From: Physocladia obscura
Taxonomy: Eukaryota; Chytridiomycota; Chytridiomycetes; Chytridiales; Chytriomycetaceae
DNA: 18,003 bases
Assembly (NCBI GenBank): GCA_027596945.1
Contig: JADGJH010000479.1
Span: 1 to 18,003 of the forward strand
Direction: 5' to 3'
The translations under genes were made by a program, and so were the position numbers. Positions 1-9,404 of the stretch are shown here, piece by piece (position 1 is the stretch's first letter; every line of letters starts with the position of its first letter). The notes under the pieces were generated by a model. It searched no databases, was not told the origin of the DNA, and saw only the letters and a program-made list of their open reading frames with translations.

Positions 1-12
1 TATATATATATA
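1..12. repeat. (TA)n microsatellite at window edge
   Basis: Six TA units open the window. The tract may extend beyond it. The following 200 nt are AT-rich with no coding signal that I can see. Confidence 0.8.
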
Positions 13-212
13 TGCAAGAAGTTTTTATATATTTTCCACTTTATAAAAACATTTCTGGGAAATATATAAACCAACAATTGTATCGATATAAAACAGTAAA
101 GAATTAAATAAAATATACATCAAAAAGAAATTTATTTATAAAAATGCAGAAACAGCAACAATACGTGTGGGTATGAAATAATCCAAACATATTGTTGAAT
201 ATTTTTCAGCAT

Positions 213-482
213 TTAATAACTGTAAACCAATAAAAATTCACATCCAACATAAACTTTATTTGATGTTTCAACACTCATGGTGTTTGAATGCCTGTCAACT
301 TTATACTTGCAATTGACTAAATTATTATTAGGTGTATTGTTAATGAATCTCAGAATACCTGCTGTTTTTTCAAACCTATTAATAAAAGTATTTTTTGATA
401 ACTTCATTACCAAAAGTGACAAATAGAGGATTTGCCACTTAGCTAAGATACCATATGACCAATCAAACCACTGGTTTCTTTT
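213..482 (-). pseudogene. SET-domain-like C-terminal exon or remnant
   Basis: An open frame of 89 codons runs from a good acceptor (TATTTCAG, ending at 483) to a stop. Its C-terminal half resembles the end of a SET lysine-methyltransferase domain: an RFINN block (normally RF.NHS), then N..NC, then a final VGCEFLLVYSY (normally the GEEL..DYG block). The cofactor- and substrate-binding N-terminal half of a SET domain is not visible. Upstream on the same strand another open stretch ends at a perfect GTAAGT donor near 617, so this could be the last exon of a split gene. The DNA between is broken by stops, and I favour a decayed copy. The SET assignment is by motif only; the highly conserved HS of NHS is replaced. 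It could also be an unrelated short ORF. Confidence 0.35.
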
Positions 483-877
483 CTGAAATATTCACAACAA
501 ATCAATAAAATTATATCATCTCTAAAAACCTTTGTTACATGTTGCAAATCAACATTATCTACACTGGTCTGACACTACTTTTCAAAACAAAACTAACTTC
601 AAGTTGACCAAACTTACAGTCCGCCCTGGTTCCTTCCAGTTCCAACCAACATTGGTTTGAGGCCTTTTTGATCAATTCTGACAAAAGCTATGGTCATGCT
701 TCTGTGATGTGGATCATGCCAAAAAATTGTTCTGAAACAGCCCAGTCCTTCAACCCTTCAGACAAGCCTGAAACTACAGAATCTGTTGTAGATTTTGATA
801 AATATCATGGTTTTTATCTTGGAAATAACTGATTGCATTTTTGCACTCACTGCTACTATTCCTGGGCAGGAGGCTGA

Positions 878-1340
878 AATTGCCAAAGCATCATTGCCAG
901 TTCATTGACTGCTCCAGTTATCACTGAAGCAGGCCCTAAAGATGCTACAGGGTCCAGCAACAATGCTGGAAACACTGGCAATAGTGAAGAAAATTGTCAA
1001 TCATTGCAGCAAATACTTGCTCAGCTTGAAAAAACATTGGTGGACACCAAAAGAAAAATTGAGGAGCAACATGGAGAGCAAACCAAAAAACAGCAAAAGT
1101 TTGAATTACAGCTCAAACTTCTTGGTCCCAAGAGAGCAAATTATAATGAAGCTCTAAAACAGTTTGAATCATGCAAAAAAGCTCACAGTCAATGGTTTTC
1201 TTCCCTGAAAGGAAACATTGATGTCTCACACTGGTCTGGTACTCTCAAACTGTACTTATTTTGCTGAAGTAATTGACAAGCTGTATGCTTGTTTAAACTC
1301 TACTAAGTCAGATGATATGTACAGAGAATGGGAAAGATAG
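878..1340 (+). pseudogene. Coiled-coil ORF fragment, frame broken
   Basis: I do not recognise the family. An open frame from 878 to 1267 has no ATG near its 5' end. It encodes a Gln/Glu/Lys-rich segment (from QSLQQILAQLEK to KKQQKFELQLK) that looks like an amphipathic coiled coil. Near 1238 the protein-like reading moves by one frame into a segment containing TYFAEVIDKLYACLNS, which stops at 1338-1340. The upstream border near 869 has a possible acceptor (CCTGGGCAG). Either a small intron or an indel explains the shift; no GT-AG pair at that point convinces me. It is most likely a partial or decayed gene. A second short coding-like stretch at 716-832, starting with ATG, may be an earlier exon, but its antisense is equally open. 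Confidence 0.35.
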
Positions 1341-1670
1341 CAGAATTCTAGAGAGAAAACATGGGGGACATGAAAAAAAATAGTGAAATCAAGAAATGAA
1401 AAAAGAGTGATAACAAAGGGATATCTATGTAGGGTGAATAAAATGAATTGTTGTTGATGAATGAAGGCAATTTTTGTGCAAATTTATGGAACAGACCAAA
1501 AAAACAACAAAAATAAAATTATCAAATGTGAAAAATGTAATACTCACCTTGTAATACAATTGCAATACCTTGTCAGTCACGGGATTAAACAAAAAACCAC
1601 AACAATTCTTAATTTCAACATAGGTTGCTTTTAGTTTAGTGTATTTAAACCAAAAAAATTCAACCTTGCA
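1341..1670. other. AT-rich spacer
   Basis: Purine-rich plus strand with several A runs and no reading frame of note. It probably holds the 3' flank of the minus-strand gene that ends at 1671. Nothing else is visible. Confidence 0.5.
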
Positions 1671-3555
1671 TCACTCCTTTCCTTGAACCAATCCAATTTC
1701 ATCTGAAAAGTACAAATTCTGGCCCCACTTCAACACAGCTTTGTAAAAACTTGCCCCATACTTTCCCGGATGTTCTTCGCTGGAGGTTACACTGTGTCCA
1801 AACCAACGAGAACCGATAGTACAATCAACAAAAAACCTTGTCTGGTATCCTCCATAACCTCCTCCAAGTGCAGGAAAAAGCCGCAAAAGAAGTTGAACAT
1901 GCCCACCATCACCGTTATCATCACTGTCATTATTATCATCATTGTCATCTTCCTGCTCAGCACTTTCGTTATTCCACAAAACAATCTCGTCATCGAGTTC
2001 AAGACTCATCCCAGGCCCATCTAAAATTGGAACTTCAGTATAAACTTCCGAAAACTGGGAAACAAGCTTCCCGCCCAAGTCGGGCAGCTCGAGAATTCCC
2101 AAATTGAATCCGTCTTCGGTTTCGAGCGCACCGACTTCATATTCAAACAAATTTGCAAGCCTCTGAAAGTCAAACAAGAACCATCTCAAGAATATGGCCA
2201 CATCGAATGGCAAAAGACCAAGACAACCACCGTCGCCGCCGCCGCGAATTTGGCCAACATTCAACGTCCCATTCAAGTCAGACGCAATCCTCAACATGTC
2301 CTTGCTGAGATTCAAAAACTGCGGTTTCATCCTGTTTGCAACCAACGTGGTCTGCAGAACCATTGGCGCCGCTTCTTCGCGAATCACCTGTTTCCAAGTT
2401 TTTCCAATGCTATGCTGTTCATCGGGGATCTCACTGATTCTGTCACTGAGGACGGCACAATACGCGTGAACAAAGAACTGAATGAGGGCGATTGTTGAGG
2501 ACAAGGCCGAATCGGTGGATTCGGTGGAAATAGAATTTGGTGGGTGTTGGTGTTGCGTATTGTTTGGGGAGAGAGTGTTGTTCCAGAGCTCAAAGGAGAG
2601 ACTAGTGCCCATTGTTTTTGGAACAAATGCGGGTGATTTTTTGGGGAGGTGGGCGAGGGATTCGGAGAGGAGACGGGAGCCAAAGAATGCGCGAAGTTTT
2701 TTGTTGGTTTGTGCGAGGGTGATGATATCGAGGATCTGTCCAAACACAGAGTGTTTCAATAAAAAAAAAATTAAAAAAAAAAAGTTAACTTGTCACCCCA
2801 ACAAAATCCAAAACGCCATTCATGACAACATTTGGAAGACCCATAAACAGCAGCAAAAAGCCGGGCTCCACAGGCCTCGTAAAGGACGACACGGTTCCCT
2901 GCACCAGCGAACGCGAATTTTCCAAAACAAACCGATGCACGGATTCGCAAGTCTCAACCTCCGAAAAACAGACCACCTGATAATCCTCAGACAAACATTC
3001 AACGCCGCCAAGCTCGAAGCGACAGCCACTGAACGATCCCGCGCACTGTCCAACCTGGACGGAACCGCCGGCATGCTGGACAACACCGATTTGGTTGGTT
3101 TGCCGTTTGCCAGGCATCCCGCGCGGGGCTCGTTGCGGCCATGGAAGGCGACGAAGCCCGTCTGCGCGACAAGTTTCACGACGCCGGGAAACGCGCCGCA
3201 AAGCACGTCGAAGCCGCCATTCGCAACAACTCGCACGCCGCCCGCGCTGCCGCCGCAGAACACGGCTGCTGCAGCCGCGTGTCCGCCGACGCGCCAGCGA
3301 CATTTCCCAACAAGGACTTCGCCGCCGCCGCCGCCGCCGCCGCCGTCGTCGATGCGTGCTGCAAATAGCGTTGCGCCGTCAGCATCACGGCCGAGTGCAA
3401 GCGCGTCGGCCGGGAACTGTTTGTATTCCGTCACGCGACGCCAGTACGCCTGGTCCTTTTGTGTTTGTTTGTGTTCGACATTATTAACTGTCTCAGTGTA
3501 CCCGTGCGCAAGCAAAACTCTCCTGCCACACTGGCCAACGTTGATTCGACGACAT
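1671..3555 (-). CDS. DM9-DM9-F-box protein, frame offset in exon 2
   Basis: Proposed exons are 3555-3502, 3455-2797 and 2735-1671, with introns of 46 and 61 nt, both phase 0. The start is the ATG at 3555. After exon 1 comes a DM9-type repeat: FPADALALGRDADG, AAR, VGKC, then GGFDVLCG. A second one follows: VQVGQCAGSFSGCRFELGG and YQVVC. Then comes an F-box-like helix set starting LPNVVMNGVLDFVG, with the splice junction inside it, continuing ILDIITLAQTNKKLRAF. The C-terminal 300 residues are unrecognised and hold an Asp/Asn-rich stretch. F-box proteins usually recruit substrates to SCF ubiquitin ligases; DM9 repeats are lectin-like in other proteins. The two DM9 repeats lie in different frames: near 3121-3118 one extra base would join them, and exon 2 is 659 nt, one short of a multiple of three. 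This is a sequencing indel or a true lesion. Expected length is about 592 residues if joined. Confidence 0.55.
3118..3121 (-). other. Frame-offset site in DM9/F-box gene
   Basis: On the minus strand the run is GCGGGATG. One more G would put the upstream DM9 frame in register with the downstream DM9 and F-box frame. No classic -1 slippery heptamer is present, so a programmed shift is unlikely. An ATG at 3117 also opens the downstream frame and could start a shorter F-box protein. Confidence 0.55.
3321..3344. repeat. (GCC)8 tract encoding poly-Gly
   Basis: Eight GCC units on the plus strand read as eight consecutive Gly on the minus strand. They lie inside the first DM9-type repeat of the F-box gene, in the loop between the AAR block and VGKC. 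The length is likely variable between strains. Confidence 0.85.
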
Positions 3556-3673
3556 ATAGCTGAATTTTTTTATCAAAAAGCAATAAGTCGTTTCTGATTG
3601 TCTCAGATTTGCGAGAGTTCCCATGGAAGGAGCAAAGTGCTGCCATTCTTGGCATATCCTGTTTTGGTGTGGC

Positions 3674-3679
3674 CACGTG
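3674..3679. promoter_or_regulatory. CACGTG palindrome upstream of F-box gene
   Basis: A perfect E-box/CACGTG site lies about 120 nt upstream of the proposed ATG of the minus-strand F-box gene. bHLH factors bind this hexamer in fungi. A single hexamer can occur by chance; its place in a promoter region is the only support. The rest of 3556-3976 shows no convincing gene. Confidence 0.2.
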
Positions 3680-3976
3680 AGCGATGAGCAAGAAAACAAC
3701 CTCACGTTCGTTGCTTACCTTTTGATTCCGCTTTCTGCAATATGCCTTTTTGAATCACAATAGGAGCTTTGCTTCGATTCCCAGTGCGATGCATTTTTGG
3801 CGCAAACAGGTGATATTGTTTCAATTCCTGTCGATATCAGATATCAGTACCATTTGGACATTCAAGCTCAGACACGCCTCGGGCGTCAAAGGTTGCCTTA
3901 GATCAGAGGAGTACACGGTTGATCTAGAACTAACTGCTGCCTGACATGGATGAAGCCATTTTATCAATGTTCACCA

Positions 3977-4162
3977 TCATAAGATCCCTGTTATCCCACA
4001 GAGGGAGGGTCGAGTCAGTAAAATTTTCTGGCTGGTGAATTTTTTTTGGCAACAGCCATGTTGGTTATACCAAAGTATTTCGAGCAAAATACTTCTTATT
4101 TTAGGATACACCCCGTCTGCAAATTCAACTTTATGTGGACGGCCCTTCATCGCGGCCGACAT
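3977..4162 (-). CDS. Small hypothetical ORF
   Basis: A 61-residue frame with a true ATG start at 4162 and a TGA stop. The N-terminal part (MSAAMKGRPHKVEFADGVYP) looks like real protein and is richer in G+C than its flanks. The second half contains a possible 5' splice site (GTATAA) and a possible acceptor (TTCACCAG), so the first half may be exon 1 of a longer gene whose remaining exons I cannot place. No family recognised. A chance ORF remains possible. Confidence 0.3.
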   Translation of the reverse strand: MSAAMKGRPHKVEFADGVYPKIRSILLEILWYNQHGCCQKKFTSQKILLTRPSLCGITGIL

Positions 4163-4825
4163 AGTGGCAACTAATAAAATGGAAATTGAAATAATTTAAA
4201 AAAATGTTTGTAGACTATTATTCAGTAAAATTTTTAATATTTTACTATTTGAACGTGGCCAAAAAAATATTCTTACATATGGATCGAGCGTAAGAACAAA
4301 AATAAAAACAGGTCGAGTAGTAAAAACATTTGTTAAAAAAAAAGGAAGCATTTTGATTGGTCAGCAAAATTTATAATTTGTTAGAAAAAAACAATTCGCA
4401 AAACAACTTTATTGTTCATTCATAAACAACAAAATGGAACCAACAATCAGTTATTTAGCAGAATTGAAGCCATCCAACTTGATGGTTGTATTTGCCTTGA
4501 AATGTGTTAGATTTAAGAAATAAAAGATGTTATACAAGTTGAATAAATGTTAAATAATATTTAATATATAATTGGAAATAGAAATATTATTTATTAGATA
4601 ACTGTGAAAGATTATAAAATTTATTTCATTCATGGCAAAATTCAAGAATAGGGATTAAATTTCTAAAATTTGTCTTTTTGAACAATTTCTTTTGCTAAAA
4701 AATCGTTTTTTAATCAATATTGAGGTATTAGAAATGAGGCACAAAAGTTTTATTTTGAGGCACAGAATTTAGCATTTCAAATGTTGTTCTTTTCTTGGAA
4801 TTAAATAATAAGGTTCTAAAACTGA
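4163..4825. other. Very AT-rich intergenic DNA
   Basis: Long A and T runs with stops in every frame. I see no gene, RNA or clear repeat. Confidence 0.6.
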
Positions 4826-5282
4826 ATTATACTTTATTGTGCCAATTCCACCAGTTCAAGTGAATCCACTTCTGCAGGATTCAACAAAAAGCTGAACCTT
4901 CCAATCATTCAATGTTCAAACAGCAGCGATCACTTTGTGTGTGGCAAATTTATTCATCAAATTCAAAACATATGTCCATTGCGTAAGACAAGCAGCTTGT
5001 TCAACAACAAGCAACTTAGGATGAAGCTTTAACCAATGGAATTGTGTCCAAACAAAAGTGTAAAGTGAAAGCTCTACACAGGAATTACGATGACAATCTC
5101 ATTGAGTGCCAGTATTCAAAAGCTGAGTATCTGTCCTGTGATATCTTTGAAAATGTACAGCAAATGTGATCAAACAGGAGGATGAATTCCAATCAAATTC
5201 ACATCTATTAGAATTGGACAGAGTGTATAGAGACACGGCAATGATTGCTGATCATGGCGTTGTGTTGTTGAAGAAACTTTAA
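4826..5282 (+). pseudogene. Decayed coding relic in three frames
   Basis: Three consecutive open pieces on the plus strand read as protein but change frame. Piece 1 is 4826-5032 (68 codons, includes NSSDHFVCGKF and LFNNKQLRMKL). Piece 2 is 5059-5169 (includes YDDNLIECQYSKAEYLSCD). Piece 3 is 5166-5282 (includes LELDRVYRDTAMIADHGVVL). None has a plausible start. Piece 2 loosely resembles a PHD finger with missing ligands (the DDNLIEC.YC..EYH..C pattern). Piece 1 loosely resembles the Cys-protease end of Ulp1-like domains found in fungal mobile elements. Both likenesses are weak. I infer an old transposon-borne or duplicated gene, dead through indels. Confidence 0.4.
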
Positions 5283-5642
5283 CAAAAATGGCTCATGTGT
5301 CAACTGACAGGATGTGCAACCAACATTGTGATGGTCACAACATCAACAGTTCATCATAAATACCAAACAAGCTTGAAAAATCACATATTTTGTTATATTT
5401 ATTTTAATATTCAGTGACTGATATTGAAAGCTCAGCAGTTGACTTTTCTTACTTTGGACAAAATGTTCATAACATCAGCCGAAATTCTTCACTGAGTAAG
5501 CAAATTAGGATGAGTTTTCGACTCTTACTGTTCTTTTCGTGTTAATGAAGTGGCATTCATTGTCAAAAATAGGATTCAGACTCATTGTTAATTTTTATCT
5601 TTTTTTTATTTTTCCTTTTTTTTTTTCGTTGAAGGAAACAAT

Positions 5643-6334
5643 ATGGGGAAGGAGAAGAAGGACAAGAAGGACAAGAAGGAACAGGAAGGCGACAAGATGG
5701 ATGTCGAATCACAGCACGTCGAAAAGGAGAAAGAAAAAGAAAAGGACGAAGTGTCGTACGAGCAGCGCTGTTTGTCTGTATCCGTAATCGCTCATCCGCT
5801 CGCATCAAAGAAACTGACAAAGAAGACTTACAAGACAATCAAAAAGGGTAATTTGCTGCTTACTCGCATATTGCGCGTGTGTTGAGTGCTGATCGCAGTC
5901 TTTTTTGTTAACTCCCCTCTCATCAGCCGCAAAGGCAAAAGCCGTCAAGCGCGGTGTCAAGGAAGTCATCAAGGGTCTTAGAAAAGGCGCGAAAGGGTGC
6001 GTAACTGAGCCATTATATGCATTATCACGTTTGCGCGACTAACAATCAACCCGTCTGATCCAGCCTTGTTGTCATTGCTGGCGATATTTCTCCCATCGAT
6101 GTTATCACTCATATCCCTGTTCTATGCGAAGAAAATGACGTACCGTACATATATGCCCCCTCCAAACAAGATCTTGGCGCGTCGAGTAACACAAAAAGAC
6201 CCACTTCTGTTGTGATGATTGTGGCTCCGTCTTCCCTGAAAAACAAGGACACTGCAGCCGAATATAAAGATTCATACGATGATCTGTCAACCGAAGTAAA
6301 GGAACTCAACGAAAAAATGATAACTGTTGCTTGA
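5643..6334 (+). CDS. NHP2: H/ACA snoRNP subunit Nhp2 (L7Ae family)
   Basis: Exons 5643-5847, 5927-5996 and 6064-6334 give 181 residues. Introns of 79 and 67 nt have donors GTAATT and GTGCGT, acceptors CATCAG and TCCAG, and branch-like TTAAC and CTAAC. The start ATG begins a Lys/Glu/Asp-rich tail (residues 2-36), typical of Nhp2 orthologues. The L7Ae/L30e/S12e/Gadd45 domain follows: HPLASKKLTKK, AVKRGVKEVIKGLRKG, LVVIAGDISPIDVITHIPVL, then the helix end LGASSNTKRPTSVVMI. Nhp2 binds H/ACA guide RNAs together with Cbf5, Nop10 and Gar1. It acts in the nucleolus in rRNA and snRNA pseudouridylation, and in pre-rRNA processing. The full domain is intact and every splice keeps frame, so the gene looks functional. 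A pyrimidine-rich stretch ending in an AG just before the ATG could close a 5' UTR intron. Confidence 0.95.
5848..5926 (+). other. NHP2 intron 1
   Basis: 79 nt, GTAATT donor, branch-like GTTAAC followed by a pyrimidine tract and CATCAG. Phase 1. Splicing restores a KKAAKAKAVKRG junction in the L7Ae domain; read-through would stop at a TGA. Confidence 0.9.
5997..6063 (+). other. NHP2 intron 2
   Basis: 67 nt, GTGCGT donor, GACTAAC branch site, TCCAG acceptor. Phase 2. Splicing restores the conserved Lys-Gly-Leu-Val-Val-Ile-Ala-Gly junction. Confidence 0.9.
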
Positions 6335-7253
6335 TTTTCTTGCATTGTTTTTTTTTTGTTTCTCGATTTATTTTTTATTATTTTTAGTTGCGGATTAAAC
6401 AATTTCAATAGTGCTTGATTTCTTCTTTTACCTAATATTTTCCTCTGAAAGGCAATTTTTTTTCAACGTTTTTAATAAAGTTTTGTTGATTAAACAACGG
6501 TACAAAAAAACCAATTTTTCAATTATATTGCCACCGGGACATAAGATAGCGCCAACTACTCTTTTTAACTGGTTATTCCTCCAACAATTTTGAGTGTCTA
6601 CCCTGAAACCATCAGACCTGATCCAGCTGAGTAACTACCATCATCTTCAGAAATTATGTCTTTCAAAAATTTTGGCAATGTGTTATGCCCATTGATACTC
6701 TTTTATTCACTGGATATCAAGTACCAGCACTATGGTATCCTGTGACTGCAATGCGTATGTTGATATTAAACTATCTCTTACTTTTACATATTCAAGTACC
6801 TTGATCAAACCAACATTGTATGTACCTTTATGCTGGCGAGTTAGAGATAGTGAGTGCTAATGCCTATACCAGACCAATGCATACGTCTTGGGTATGCAAA
6901 CAGACCTCAGCCTGTATGGAAATGAGTTCAACTACTTCACTACTTATTTCAAATAAGTCCTCGAATTCATATTTTTTACCATACCTCAATCGCATAAACT
7001 CAATGCTGACACCATGTAGCATCCGGTACATGATTATGCTTTACATTTCCTCCATCACAATCTCCCACATTTGGTTCTGGGTTAATAAGTAACTACCGTG
7101 GCACTCAGTACCCTACTACCACATATGAGACAAACATGTTTACAGTGTTAATTGATCAAAACCAGCATTTGTAAGATATAAAGGTATAGATAGATATTCC
7201 AAAAACTTTTATCAGGTACTTTGGGCTATCTTTGTCCTGGACCTCGTGATTGT
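6335..7253. other. Spacer between convergent NHP2 and APH-like genes
   Basis: It holds both 3' flanks. No convincing gene: the 90-codon plus-strand frame at 6820 is Ser/Thr/Met-rich without family features. Weak imperfect direct repeats are visible: GTAACTACC at 6631 and 7089, and TTGATCAAA-CCA-CAT-TGTA-like at 6801 and 7152. They may be remains of a duplication. Confidence 0.5.
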
Positions 7254-8538
7254 TTAGTTGCCTCTAAATAATCCTGCTAGCACACTACTTTTAAACCATT
7301 CCTTATCCTTTCCCCATCCTTTTAGGATAAATATCAGACCAATGTTTAGTAAACTCACAACTCGCTCCCGCGTCGCCCAGGCTTGGCGCATGTGAAGGGG
7401 CGGACCCCTCGTAACCCAAGTGATCAACTGCACACCCGTATGGATAGCGACCCGAAAAGCCATCTCCTCACCCAGAGGACCATAACCTTCGATGAATGAA
7501 TCAATAGCCCACAAAGCGCCGTCGACTCCCAGAAAATGCTTTCGCTCATAAAGGTCACCGATCATCTGTCCGATGTCATATGCTTTGTGGCCAAATTGTG
7601 CAAATTCCCAGTCGACGATAAAGAGCCCGGTCTCTGCTTCCGGCTGATATATCTCAGGATGTAGTACGCTAGCGTAGTTCACCAATTAGCACCATGGAAT
7701 GAAGAAAGATATAACTTACTTTCCCGTCCAGAAGTCACCGTGGATGTATCCCCACTCTTCGCCTTGGTTTTCACTCGCTGGGATCTTAAACTCCTTGGTC
7801 GCACAATCTTTGACATCTTCCAAAGTTTTCCTATGATTCCCTAGTATATCCGGAAATTGCTCTAGCACTTTGATGAAGCTGTCATAGGTTATAAGATACT
7901 TGAGCTTTCGCATGTGGCCATTATCTCCAATTTCTGCACGGAGCTCAGCTTGCGAGGGCGCCAAGGTCCACGAGTGGAAGGAACGAAGCCAAGACCCCAA
8001 ATCGTGGCCAATAGATGTCGCATAGGACCGACAGAAAATAACATTGGCTGTAGGCGACACGAAAGTCGTCTTCAGATCAACGACGCCAGGAATGTCTTCT
8101 ATAACTTGGGTGTTCGTTTGCACATTAAAGAGATAGAGGTGCGGAATCTTGACCGTAGAGGCAGTGTAAACAAAATTATTCAGGGCTTTAAGCATGGATT
8201 CTTCAACGAGCTGCATTTTGGAATTAGTAAGCCGTTAGCATATTGCCTAATCTTATTCGCAAACTCAATGAGGGAAGGCAAATTACACAGCGAGACACAT
8301 CGATGGGAAGATCTCTATTAACTGCTGCAAAACTGGCGGAATGTTTGATAATGACCGTCTTAATCGGCGTTCCTTCCACATAGGCATCTCTGGGTTTTGT
8401 CAGAATGCCGCGAAAAACGAAGTTGGTGGTTCCGTTTGTGAGCTGCGTGAGAGAAGAGCAGGCGTAACGAGTTGTCGAAAGTTCCTGTAAAATCCAAGCA
8501 GTGAGCTTTTCTTTCTCTGATTGCTCAAGCGGCGTCAT
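7254..8538 (-). CDS. APH/choline-kinase-fold kinase, fungal type
   Basis: Exons 8538-8287, 8210-7720 and 7668-7254 give 385 residues. Introns are 76 nt (GTAATT donor, ACTAAT branch, GCAG) and 51 nt (GTAAGT donor, GCTAAT branch, CTAG). Kinase-fold signs: a nucleotide loop at about residues 33-43 (LTNGTTNFVFR), Lys in TVIIKH (65), the catalytic HGDFWTGN (His241, Asp243, Asn248, the last codon split by intron 2) and the metal-binding Asp in IVDWEFAQFG (267). The stretch YDIGQMIGDLYERKHF is typical of fungal members of the family. These are often annotated as aminoglycoside-phosphotransferase- or methylthioribose-kinase-like; the substrate is unknown and a small molecule is likely. No signal peptide, so probably cytosolic. 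Catalytic residues are complete and the reading is unbroken. The gene faces NHP2 tail to tail, so the two share no promoter. Confidence 0.88.
7669..7719 (-). other. Intron 2 of APH-like gene
   Basis: 51 nt, perfect GTAAGT donor, GCTAAT branch, GCTAG acceptor. It splits the catalytic Asn codon of HGDFWTGN; splicing creates the conserved Asn followed by Val-Leu. Confidence 0.88.
8211..8286 (-). other. Intron 1 of APH-like gene
   Basis: 76 nt, phase 0, GTAATT donor as in NHP2 intron 1, TTACTAAT branch region, ATGCAG acceptor. Read-through would stop at a TAA. Confidence 0.85.
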
Positions 8539-9187
8539 TCTGTCAAAATTATGAAAATATTTGGACTGGATAGCGACTGGGTTGACCCCGGCACTAAGGA
8601 GGCGTACAGCTGAGGCAAACGAAGCAGTTGGGTCTGGATAGAGGAAATTATGGATTAGGGTTTTTAATTATGCAGGGCCCAAACCGATATAACTCACACG
8701 AACTACACAAATAAAGGTAAGCCAAGGTTTATTGTAGCATCCTGGGGAGTGATCATGGCGCTAAGCCTCTCCAATGGGTTAGTGCCATAGAAATCCCTTG
8801 GAAACCCAATTTTATTAAGATCTCTCTTTATAAAATAACCCCATCATATGTTGTCCCTGCCGGACACAAGACTTATCATCAAAATCAGTTGGAGAATTGA
8901 GTAAGTTTCTCTGTATGGCGTGATTTGAACATTGAGAATCGTCGCCGCATAATTGGCGGGTAAACACATGCTATTCACCTCCCAGTCTGGCACTCGAATT
9001 CCCACCACAAGTACCTGTATTCTTGCTATGGGACTGCAAGTGAGAGTACATCTTACAGCAGGAAAGTATTCATTAGTTAAACGGTGCAATAGTAAAATTA
9101 TTGAATATATAAAAACAGCCAGTATTTTTATTCTGTTGGTTGTTATTTATGTTATCATAGTCGTGTACAGGAATCGAATATAGCTAA
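8539..9187. other. Upstream flank of APH-like gene
   Basis: Mixed composition. It must hold the promoter of the minus-strand kinase, but I can name no firm element. Overlapping open frames on both strands at 8844-9183 lack ATG starts and family features; the plus-strand one ends in a hydrophobic stretch near 9110-9165. Confidence 0.4.
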
Positions 9188-9331
9188 TGGTGGCAGAAGG
9201 TGACCAATCTGCGAGAAGCGAGAGAGGCCTTTCATATCGAACACAAACCATCAAAATCGACTGATTTTTCGAAGTATAACCGTGGCCATCGTACTCGTCC
9301 GCCAACAGATTCACGGCGACGCTGAACTATA
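9188..9331 (+). pseudogene. Short coding-like fragment, perhaps retroelement GIY-YIG end
   Basis: An open frame without ATG reads WWQKVTNLREAREAFHIEHK and continues with PSKSTDFSKYNRGHR before a TGA. The REAREAFHI..KPS pattern recalls the end of GIY-YIG nuclease domains in Penelope-like elements (REA..I...KP.LN). The fragment is only 47 codons long and the likeness is weak. An alternative frame (SITVAIVLVRQQIHGDAEL, followed by a GTGAGA donor at 9351) is also protein-like, so the true reading is open. Confidence 0.22.
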
Positions 9332-9404
9332 CCGCATAAGGAGCAGGCAAGTGAGATTCAATTTTTATCTCTTTGTCGTATTGTATTATTAATAGATTGA
9401 TTTT

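Noticed and set aside
605..832. Plus-strand coding-like stretch containing an ATG at 716
   Set aside because: The antisense reading is equally protein-like and ends at a GTAAGT donor, so the strand cannot be decided.
2194..3597. Long plus-strand frame at 2482-3597 and its neighbours
   Set aside because: It is Arg/Pro/Ala-rich shadow sequence opposite the GC-rich DM9/F-box exons, while the minus strand carries recognisable domains and splice sites.
3750..3800. TTCGATTCC on the plus strand, like a tRNA T-loop
   Set aside because: The five bases on each side do not pair, and no upstream tRNA arms are visible.
5539..5838. Alternative frames over NHP2 exon 1 on both strands
   Set aside because: The Nhp2 reading is conserved and spliced in frame; the others follow from its Lys/Glu-rich codons.
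6600..7180. Short repeats (GTAACTACC, TTGATCAAA) as a possible satellite or transposon end
   Set aside because: Spacings differ between the pairs and the matches are under 20 nt; chance is likely.
8660..8670. TTAGGG motif as an interstitial telomeric repeat
   Set aside because: Only one unit is present.
8940..8975. tRNA-like sequence on the minus strand (TTCAAATC-type loop next to a CGCC...GGCG hairpin)
   Set aside because: The putative anticodon loop is 8 nt with a 4-bp stem, and no acceptor or D arm can be formed.
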